Origin: Symsagittifera roscoffensis | Lineage: Eukaryota; Xenacoelomorpha; Acoela; Convolutidae | Direction of reading: 5' to 3' | DNA length: 64,000 bases | Assembly: GCF_963678635.1 (NCBI RefSeq) | Contig: NW_026970602.1 | Span: forward strand, 1 to 64,000 | Shown: positions 25,841-36,500 of the stretch, one piece after another | Numbering within the stretch: the stretch's first letter is position 1 | Layout of the letters: the number at the start of each line of letters is the position of its first letter | Program-made: the position numbers and the translations under genes | The notes under the pieces: generated by a model | The model's input: the letters and a program-made list of their open reading frames with translations, nothing else | Database searches by the model: none | What the model was told of the DNA's origin: nothing

Positions 25841-27409
25841 AACAAATTAGAGAAAAACGACGTACATTTAATTTTAGTTCTCAAAAAAGTGACTTTTTTT
25901 ATCCCAGGATGAGCAGCCAAGTTGGATCCCACAACCGTTCGCTTTGCTAACCATCTAATGTCCAACGCCACGACTACCTTTTGACAATCTCTGACCTCAC
26001 ATCCTCTTCCCTACCCGTTTTTTTAATTTAACTCACTACACATGGATTCTGATGTTTCATTTCAAACCGTTTTTTAGTATTACCTCTCACTTCAATAACT
26101 CAGAAGTAGACACACTCGGTTAATTTTTGGAGACCAAACCTGGCCGCACAAATTTTTCTAACCACTTTTTCAACTCATAACTCCCCTTTCCCCTGTTGAA
26201 AACTCCTCTACTTCTTCCCATACTAACGCTACCCCGATTCTTCCCCCCTTTCCAATAATGCACCCGACACACATACCCATTACTGATGACCTGCTTGAGC
26301 ATGACTTAGACGACTTCGTTACCAGCCAGCAACAAATTCATAAAATTTTTACCTCACTAACACTAACTTTTTACCAACTGATCAACTCGGCTTTCATCCA
26401 TACCCGTGCACAACGTATTTTTATGAAACGCAAACATCCAAAGAACCCACCACAGTATCTTGTAAATCGTCCACAACCATCCAGACTCCTTCGAAATTAC
26501 CATCCACGCCATACTAACCCACCATCTCAGTTTAAAATACTAGTTGAAAATTGCATCTTTAAACTCTAGCTATTTGCAAAGATTTAATTCTGTAAAGTGA
26601 TATGATTTTTTAACAATAAATTGATCACAATGCTGTAAACTACAAATAAGAAGCAAAAAATTATGATGACTAGCAACCTTATTGAACTAAAATTGTTGCA
26701 TGTGCACAAATTTGTAGGCTCAACATTCACTCGCCCACAAGTTACGCACCATTTCCACACTGGATCAATAACTTGCCGCACTGATGACAACTTTAACTAA
26801 TGACAACTCTAACGCGTTTAACTTGTTTTCAGGCGTTTTAAAATTTTTTAAAACCCGGTTGAAAGGAATTATGATACGCTTAAGATAACCAACGCAGCTT
26901 GCTAATGCCACCAAACCAGCTGCATGCATGAAAAAGTCTCACGAAACCCAAACCAGATTAAACACAGAATAAAACTGGATCAATTATTTTCTTGAGCCTC
27001 GCTCTGAATATTTTTAAAAACCCTTTTGAAACAAAATTAATTACCAAAAGAACACAAATCAAAACAATCCGATTTTGGAAAAAAGGACACAACCAGCGGA
27101 CAAAAAACAACTGATAAAAGTTTAAAAGTTTGAATACAAAAAGAGACTCTGCTCAAGGAGACGGTAAAATACACACTCTTCTGGCCTCAAGCAGCAGAAA
27201 ACCGTCGCTTGATGTTCATGTGTCCACCATGGGCTAAAATCCCTTCCATCAATTTTTTACTGAGAGTAGCTCTAGATTGAGCAAATTTTTAAACTAATCA
27301 AAACTTATTAGAACGCTTTTGCGAAAAAAATTAACAACAATTATAATTAAAACTTAATTCACTAACGCGTTTCAGATATAAATATATAATGTAAGGCTAT
27401 TTCTTACAG
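25841..27409 (+). other. Unassigned DNA upstream of the first LRRK exon
   Basis: It contains one 103-codon open stretch (26258-26569, His/Pro/Thr-rich, no recognised motif) that may be further decayed retroelement. The rest is AT-rich with no convincing exon. A TATA-like tataaatatataa lies at 27377-27389, about 20 bases before the first exon, but the exon is preceded by a good acceptor (ttcttacag), so a promoter here is not supported. Confidence 0.35.
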
Positions 27410-27538
27410 CAGAAGGAACGGGCAGAAAAGGGAGACGAAACTCGACGACATGCCGACTCTGGAATGGAATTTCCATTGGTTTTGCCGATGTCACAACCCT
27501 CACAGTATTTAAAGTATGGAGCCAATATCGCAGCAAAG
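27410..27538 (+). CDS. LRRK exon: start of an ankyrin repeat
   Basis: A 129-base phase-0 exon between acceptor ttcttacag and donor gtactc. It encodes 43 residues beginning QKERAEKGDETRRH and ending KYGANIAAK. Joined to the next exon it gives NIAAK-VQAAKSGWGEVVELL, a continuous ankyrin helix pair. Both splice phases are 0. It is GC-richer than its surroundings. It may be the first coding exon (internal Met in DSGMEF), but the open frame reaches back to the acceptor, so an upstream exon is as likely. Confidence 0.55.
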
Positions 27539-30500
27539 GTACTCATTGAACAAGAACAATGGCCAAGTCAATATGTAACTCAAGCGCACGAATCCTAGTA
27601 ACTTGGCGCTTTATGCGGAGCTTCTATTTTACTGTTTGTTGAATAGTTATAAATGCACGTAGTATCGCTCTAATCAACGAAACCGACACAACACGATATA
27701 ATTCTGCAAACTAGACCCAACCCCTCAACTCAATTACGATAGGCGAGACCTACTTCTTCAACACAAGTAATTGTACTCCTTCTGTGCTGATGACGACCAC
27801 TACGCCATGATGCGAGCAACTGTTTCTACTCTCTCTTCACGCCTTCACTGCCAAAAAAAAAGACACTAGTCCCAAAGAATTTCAAGAAAATTCTTCATCC
27901 ATCTTTCACAAGAATAGAACTTAAAAATTATAAAACTTTCTGAACCCCGGATGGGTGGAAACAGTCCAAAAAAGTATTTATCACGTCCCAGTGTATTCAT
28001 GATAACTATCTCTGTAAAATACTTAGAACTAACCAATCATGATCCAATACCAAAACTTACAATAATTTTTAAGGCTGAAACTTTTTATAGTTTCAGCCAG
28101 AAGAGAAATAATGAACTTAGCAATCAGTTGCTCTTCCCCAGAACAGTTCTTGACTTTAAATATCGCAAGTTCCACTATAAACTTGATATAATGAGACTAG
28201 GAGAAATAAGAGTAAGATTAAAATCGGTATTAGACCAAGAAATTGCACGAATCTATCCGGCAAAAATAAGTTAGCGTGACAAACACACGGTGTATTTTAT
28301 CTGAAATTACCCTATGAGTGATCCACCCCTGACTTAAACTAGTCTGTTTTGAAGCTTCAAAGATCATAAATTCTGTTTAGGTGCAAGCGGCGAAATCTGG
28401 ATGGGGGGAAGTGGTGGAGCTGTTGTTGAGCAGAGGGGCTGACCCAGAGGCCACCAACAACGCCCCTGTCCCCAATGGCTCATTCAGTCAAACAAATGGC
28501 GAAACATTCACTGTAAGACACCAAAACTTATCTTTGTCCTTTCTACAACATAAAACAATAAATTTTTCTGACTGTCGAATTTCAATTTTTTAAATGAGTT
28601 ATAACTTAACTTCGCTTCATGTTCGATCGAAATTTCTGGGCAATTAACATTTGCATCAGTTGAAATTGAAACTGAAGATTTCGATTTCAAAACCTGCTAA
28701 AAGATCAGTGGCTACCCGGGTCGAGATCCCGCTCAAAAACCGCTCAAGGTATGAGCGGTTGGAGCGGTTTTCCAGCAAGATTTGAGCGGTTTGGGCGGTT
28801 TTTTTTGGAAAAACCGCTCAAACCGCTCAAATCTTGCTTAAAAAACCGCTCAAAAACCGCTCACTTCTTGCGGTGATTTTTGAACGGTTTTTCAAGCAAG
28901 ATTTGAGCGATTTTTCAGCGGTTTTTTTAGCGGTCTTCCCGGGTCAAGGTCTCAGATTCATGTCCAGACTTTCGCGACAAAACTTTGGCATGTCCAGACT
29001 TTCCAGACCAAAATTAGGCATTTCCAGGCTTTGGCGACCAAAACATGGCATTTCCAGACTTTTGCGACCATGATGATCCGTCGCGACCATCGCGACCGAA
29101 GCGGAGGTGGTGCGACCAAAACATCGCGACTCATATTTGGTATGTCCAGACACTCGCGACCAAGAGTTGCCATTTCCAGACTTTCGCGACCGAAAAACTA
29201 AGCCGCGACTTTCGCGACCTAGGCGGACATGGCGCGGCCCTGCGGGTCAGGAAATGGCGTGACCGGCGCGACCAAACCTAGCTATTTCCAGACATTCTAG
29301 AACAAGATGGAAAGATGGAGACGGCGCGACTTTCCAGACCAACATGGAGACGGCGCGACTTTAAATTTTTTTTTTCAGGGATTTCTCGACCGAGGTGGAG
29401 ACGGCGCGACTTTCGCGACCATGGTGGATACGGTGCGACTCAGGAAACGGCGCGACTCCAAAGGCAACGGCGCGACCGGCTTGGTCAGCGCGACCAAAAT
29501 GTTGGAACGTTAAAAAAACTGCTCGACGGTTTTGTTAGAGAATCTTCTACGCCCGCTGTCATCTCGAGAAGGGATCCCAATTTGAGGTTAATCGCCTCTT
29601 CTGAAAAAAGATTTGAGCGGTTTTTTTTAGACGATTGCGCTCAAAATCCTGCTTCAAAATGAGCGGTTTGAGCAGTTTTTGAGCGATTTAAAAAAAAACG
29701 CTCAAAAAACCGCTCAAGATTTGAGCAGTTTGAGCGGTTTTTTTAGACAATTACGCTCAAAATCTTGCTTCAAAATGAGCGGTTTGAGCGGTTTTTGAAC
29801 GGTTTATCTAAAAAAACCGCTCAAACCGCTCATTTTGAAGCAAGATTTTGAGCGTAATTGTCTAAAAAACCGCTCAAACCGCTCAAATCTTGCTTCAAAT
29901 TAGGTGACAAATCTCGACTCGGGTAGCATTTTGTGCTGTTCGTTTTGATGTATGGGAATATACAACTAAAAACGTAATCAAAACGATTCAATAATGGTGT
30001 ATGTTTTCCCTATATTAATGATCATTGATTTTATTGCATCTTATGCTGCAATATTTTTAACAAGCATTTTTGATCCATTTTTTTGAAAATTCTTGTGTAA
30101 TATTGTTATGTAGAGTATGTATATATTGTGAGGGGCTACATATCAGATGTAATAAAATAATATATTATTAAATTGTTTGCAAATCAGATTCCATTCAATT
30201 TAAAAGTTACTACATTTACAACCAAACGAAATCTCATTGCGAGAACGCCGTGGAACTATGCTGCCCTTTTTCAGGCGCCTCTGATCCTGCTATGACTTCT
30301 GTTGTTTTTTAATATTGATAGTTTATCAACTAAAAAAAATTTAATGATTTGAATTTTTGTCAAACAGTGATAAAGATGTCAATCGTTTTATTTGCTATCA
30401 TGTTAATTTTTACACATGAGAGTTTGTTCTATCACCATGAAGGGTTAAGAGTTACCTGCCTGTCAATCAGTCTCTAAATCTGTCTTGTTTACTCTGACTT

Positions 30501-33500
30501 CTTTATCACTGTCTGGAATTAACGTTGAGTATTACAGTTGAAATAACTATCATAAGCCGTACCATTTCACTATCCCTTGTTATGGCGCAGTCGGCAGATG
30601 GAGTAGAAAAATCCTCTGTAGCATTCTGACCTCCGAATCAAACGGAGGCACAACTGTTGTGGGAACACTAGAAACAACACATTTACTGGCCACGGGTGGC
30701 CAGGCATTGACTGGCCTCATCGGATTACTACTTGGAAGCATCATTAACGGCAGCACAAATCGGTGCACTGTGGGATGTCTGAGGAAATTCAAGAAAAGAA
30801 GGAGAAAGGACCTCGATATCCATTCAACAATTTGATACCCGCAATTTCTCGACATTTGCTCAACAGTCTTTATGAAGGAGCATAACGAAATATATGAGAT
30901 GTACGGAATGGTGTCACGAAAGCAGAATAAAGGTGGAGTTTGAAATTCTTCTATGCAGAATTGATCGGAATGGCGGCAAATTGTAACTTGGGAACTTGGG
31001 AGAGAAATTTGGTTCGAGATGTATTCATCTTCATATGCAGAACAGCGACGCCCAGAGTGAGTTATCCAGGAGACACAAACTCCGGAGGAAGCAATAAAGA
31101 TAGCGGTGTCCTACAAACGCGACAATAGTTATGCTAAAACGTACAAATAGAGTGTGTCAGGATCCAGGGGAAGTTGATATACGGCCAGTGGTGCGCTTAA
31201 ACTTAAGGCCTGACCAGTAAGAAGCATTCGAGGACCATGGGTAAGCGGATTTCAGCGGGGACGCAGAAACTATCAAAATCGTGGGAGACCCTGAACGCGG
31301 GATCAGAAAAGCCTCATTTGTGATCGACCAAACTTCACCCCGGAACACCGACAAAGATGCCCAGCACGATGAGTCACATGCAACTTCTGCAAGAGAGTGG
31401 GACACTTCAAGAGAAAGTGCAGCGGGAAGAAAAAAGTCGCGCGGGGGACAGTCAGTCGGATTTATCCAAAGAGATAAAATGTTTCACGGGAGGACAAATC
31501 CTCGGCTGAAGTAAGCTCACAACATGCATTTTTTGTCGGTTTTGTCGAGAGAGAGCATCGCTGGTTATCGGAAAGCTCCGACGATTCAATGGCAGTCTGT
31601 AGAAACAGTGAAACACTCCTAAATATTGCCCGGCCAAAGTTAAAAACCAAAGGATCGCCAATATCAAAACTCACAATGGACAATTTAAAGAAGACCCTTG
31701 GAAGAGCTGCAATCGACCTGAAGCAGACGAACACCAAGGACGACGAATTTCTTGACTGCAGCAACAACCGGATCAACTCACTGGGAAAAGTGGATGCGGA
31801 ATTGGCATCCAATGGATGAAGAATCAGAGCAGAATTCAAGGTCATCGAAGGAAGCAGACTATTTGGTCGTAGGACGCGACCACGTGGAAAAATTGGGTCC
31901 ATATCTTATGCAGAAAAATCTAAAGGGAGCNNNNNNNNNNNNNNNNNNNNNNNNNNNNNNNNNNNNNNNNNNNNNNNNNNNNNNNNNNNNNNNNNNNNNN
32001 NNNNNNNNNNNNNNNNNNNNNNNNNNNNNNNNNNNNNNNNNNNNNNNNNNNNNNNNNNNNNNNNNNNNNNNNNNNNNNNNNNNNNNNNNNNNNNNNNNNN
32101 NNNNNNNNNNNNNNNNNNNNNNNNNNNNNNGTGTGGACACTTTCCGGATGCTGTTGGATTCTAATGCCAGGGCACTGGGTCTCAGTACGACAGGTTCACA
32201 AGTGCCGTTGGTTCAACATTTAGTCCACAGTCGACAGACGGATAAATTAGGAGTACTCTTGGATGCCCTAGGTAAGATATCCTCACTGTTTGCATGCTGG
32301 CCCCCTTCCGAGATGCTGGTTACAAAAAATATTCCCAAGGATCGCCCTTTGATCACTTTTCCGACATTCGCCTCTTTAAAAAACTTTGGCGCCAGTGTAC
32401 ACCAGCGCTCAAAATTGCAATTATTGCTGGTCAACAATAGAATATCTGTAAAATTCTAAAAAGACATTTTTCTCTCAAACAAACTTGCTTCCGGCACAGA
32501 ACTTTTTCAAGCAAAACTGGGTGGATTGAGGGCTTAGGCGGGGCATTTCAACTGTGCCGAAGTCAACAGTGCAGAAAATGAAGAGTTTTTTTAACTGATA
32601 TTACGATTTGTTGCGCGTATAACATTTTTCTGTTCTTTTTCATTTGATCTAATTTTTTCGCATTAGCCCAACAGACGTCATAATAAGAAGGCTTAGTAGT
32701 TTTTCTTTTTCGGCACTGGTGCACTTCGCTACTGTTGAAATCTCCAGCTTTGCAGATCTGGAAAAGGCAAAAATGTAAGCCCCCTTCCTCTGGAATAGCT
32801 GGGACAGCTTTTGGTTAGAGATTGACTAGGTTTAACAAGTGTAATGTGTGTTTCTTTATGTCTAGAAAAATTGGCAAAAGAAAACGAGGAGCTGCCTGTC
32901 GACATAAGCGAGCCAGAATTTGACAATACGACCATTTTACACCATGCATGTATAGCCGGAAGCTCAACTATTATCAAACGTCTGATGGACATGTTGGATT
33001 TGATGACAGATCGAAAACTGTGTCACTTCACTCAAAAACAAGTCCTTAATTTTGTCGACAACTCAAAATTTGCTCAAATAAACTCAACCCAAAGTTGTCT
33101 TCAAATTTTGATCCGGTCCTCAAGTTTTGAGCCGAAGGAAAAACTGGAGTTGATTCGACTTCTTCTCGAAAATGGCGCCAACCCGAACATCAAGTTCGGT
33201 TTTCCTGACTTCTCCGAAGACTCCAATAAGTCGGCGGAATCGATGTCACTTTTGTTAGAGGCGTCAGCAATGGGGCAAGAAAGGTTTGCCTGCCATGCAA
33301 TGCAATGTCAGCTCCTCATCCCCATATATGTTGTCTTTTTTGCCGCTGAGCTTAATTAAAATCAGTTCATACTTGCATTTTGAAGTAGGGTTAATAAATT
33401 GTTCTAATAAATTCTAGGCGTTTAAGATGAGCGGGGGATGATGTTGCATTGCATTCTATTGGAAGGCTAAAAATTGTTCAACTTATGATGGATTTCCACG

Positions 33501-36500
33501 CCAAAGACGAAGGCCAACGGGCTTTAGAGGCTTCCATTCTCGAATTCGACGACGAGCTCTCGGATTTAATTCTAGCAAACAGCTGGCCCGCAATATCCGA
33601 TGCGGGAAACCAGATAAGTTCAGCTGGCCGCAAATCAGGAGTGCCCTGCTCTGAATTAGTTCACGAGTTGAAGAAAGCTCTCGCACCCCTCGGTTTTCAT
33701 AAAACCTCTTTGGCAGACCACAAAGTCATGTTCTACCGACAAACATCAGCCTACGCCTTTCACGAGTTCAGACAAACTGGAAACTTGACGCGGAAAATGT
33801 CACAGAAAATAAGTTTCACCCTGGAACCACTTTCAGTGAGCTTCACTGGTATAGATATCAGGAAATCTATAGATCGGGATCTGATTTTGAAGACCATTTT
33901 GCACTTTTATCGAAGATGTTCCGAGTTCCAATATTACTTGAGCACTTTGAAAATAGTGCCGATGCATCTCTTGACTGATTTGATCACCACTGTCAAAATC
34001 GAGAACTGCAGTTCATTGCATAGTTTAGATGAAAGGTTCTTCACTGAATTCCGCAGTTTGAATTATCTCTCTGTGACTGACAACTCTTCGTTGAAAAGCC
34101 TTCCGAGCATTTGTGGGGCTGAGAAAAGTCCAATTGAGATCCTGGTACTGGACCGAAACAGTAAGTTCTAAAAGAAGCTGACGAAAAGTTAAACACAACC
34201 TACAAGCCCGTATATTTTTTGTCCTAGAAGTGGTTTTTAAAATCGATCTAGCATCAAAAAAATTTTAAAAGATGAAACGAAAACCAAAAAAAAAATTAAA
34301 TTTTTAAAATTCATTTCTACAAATAATGATAAATTTTTGTAATAGTATGATCATGCTCTAATAAAGTTTTTGTAATAGTATGATCATGCTCTAATTAACT
34401 TTGCTCATCCCATACCTATTGTCTGTTTATGAAAACTCAGTTTGATCTCCAATTTGTTATTGTTCCGACCATTTGAAAAATGCGGAGGAACTTAGTATTC
34501 AGGCGTGTTTTAACTTTTTTCTTTTTGTTTTCCACGCAAAAAAGTACCATAAAGTAATCATCGAATTGGGTTGAGTGATATATCATATTGAAGCCCTTTC
34601 AGTCGTAATTTGGATGACATAAAAAATCAGTGTCGAGAAAAACCGGTTGGAAGATTTTGATTTTTCTTCTATTTTTGAGCCGGTAAAACTATCGACTAAT
34701 GTTCTTAGTTCATCAATATTGGCCATTTAGGCTAAACAAAATAATTTTTAAAAAAAGAAAACCAGTTTTGGAGGTGGCATTAAGCGTTTTTTGTCATCAA
34801 AGTCTTCACACAAAATTAAAAATTTTAGAGCAAGTAATTAAAAAACTTGTTAGGTTTGTTTTCTTGATTTGTTTTTGTTTTTTTTTTAAAAACAGTTGTA
34901 ATAATTTATGTAAAAAAACACTAACATTTCTAGGCGTATGTTTGAATAGTTCTATAATCACAACTCGCAGTAGACACGACGCTAAATTAAACATTTAAAA
35001 AAACTTACAGTTTTTTACGAATGTGCTAGGAATTTTCTGTGCTACTTGCTCAGCAACGGGCTATCCTTGTTGTTTTTGCATTCACATCGGTAGTTGGAAT
35101 AAAATGGGCAAGTTTTTTTTGTTACTAGCTATCCTTCTTGCTCCAGCCAATTGAAAAATGTAAAAGAACTTTGTATTCGCGTGTTTTTTTGTGTTTTTTT
35201 TTCTCGTTTTTAATTCGATCTAGCATCAAAAAAATTTTAAGAAGTGAAACAGTTTTTTACGAACTCTTTCATTGATACGCTCTTTTCTAAACGAATGCTC
35301 TGTTTATGCCTTAGTATAGCAAAAATCCCTTGTATAGTGATGCGAGTTTCGAGTGATGATCAAAGCTTGCAATTGACATTTTGGTCTCGGAAAAAAAGTT
35401 TCTTTTTCATTTCTATCAGTCAACAAAAAATATATATTCAACTTTATATCGTTGATGTTTACATAAAAAAGTCGACAACGTTGAAAATTTCTTAACTATT
35501 TCATCCTTCAGAAAATTATTGAAACGACTTTTTCCCAAGATTGAATTCTTTTGGGCAGATGTGGACAATACTATAATGTTGTAACCAAGTGAACAATCAC
35601 ACCCCTGAAATTAAATAGCAAATTTAACCGTAGTTAAAGCCATTATGAAAAGTCTGAACTTTCATTGTCCCAAAAAGAATGGATTTAACAAAATCTCCTC
35701 CCTTGTTTGATTTTTTTTGGAGGGAGGGGGAGATTGTTCACTTGGTCTCAGATTTGTTTCCTGCTAAAACAGTGAAAAGAGTTTCTATAATTTTACACAC
35801 ACGGATGGAGGTTTTCGCAATTTGATAGTTTGTTATGCCCTTCTGAATATGATAACTAAAAGACGAAAGATGCTAAGGCAATTGGTGTTGCTTTAGATCT
35901 GGAAACGATTCCCAGTTGGCTGTTTTCAATGAAGAAACTTCGCATGCTCAGTCTATGTGCAAACTTGTTCTCGGAACTTCCGGTCAGTATGTGGATGGCT
36001 TATGCCATTGAAGACATTAACCTCTCCAAAAACCCGAACTTGAAAAAACTACCAGTTAAAAATCTGAGCTGCTTCCGAGAAATTTGGAGGAAGAGTAAAA
36101 ATTCTTTGCGATCTTCAAAAGCTTCAGCTTCAGATTGTGAAGAAGAGCCATCGAATGGTTCTAAACCAGAAGACAGTTCAAGTGCCAGCGAGGTAGTGGA
36201 CTTTGAAATAGTTTCAACTGATCGACCGCATGTTTCAAAGCCACAATACAAGCGGGTTTCCTTTTTTGAGAAGCACTACATTTCAGCCAATGACGTTAGA
36301 CCACAACAAAACTTCTGCTATGATGAAGGGGAACTACATTACGGGCTCAGATTGCACACTTTGACGGTTCGTGACAGCAGTTTAGAGGAACTACCTTATA
36401 ATCTGGCTTGTTTGGCGCCCCGACTTCATTACTTGTACTGCGAGAGAAACAAAATCAACAACATTTCCATCCCCGAGCAGTTTCCGCCGACCATCATGGG

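Noticed and set aside
27951-28274. 107-codon + strand frame in an LRRK intron
   Set aside because: No recognised motif, AT-driven composition and no splice signals at its ends. It is more likely chance or an old repeat.
28944-29662. Arg/Asp-rich and Lys/Met-rich frames on both strands of the CpG-rich element
   Set aside because: They are readings of the reiterated tcgcgacc and tttccagac words, overlap on both strands and have no domain.
31752-32459. Single 235-codon + strand frame spanning the gap
   Set aside because: The left part is a protease relic in a mixed frame and the right part is an ankyrin exon followed by its intron. N codons join them artificially.
33418-33465. In-frame TGA (33428-33430) in an LRRK exon, suggesting a pseudogene or UGA recoding
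   Set aside because: It appears only if the acceptor at 33417 is used. The acceptor at 33465 gives the right phase and rejoins a complete ankyrin repeat (GQE-RLKIVQLMMDF), so the TGA is intronic.
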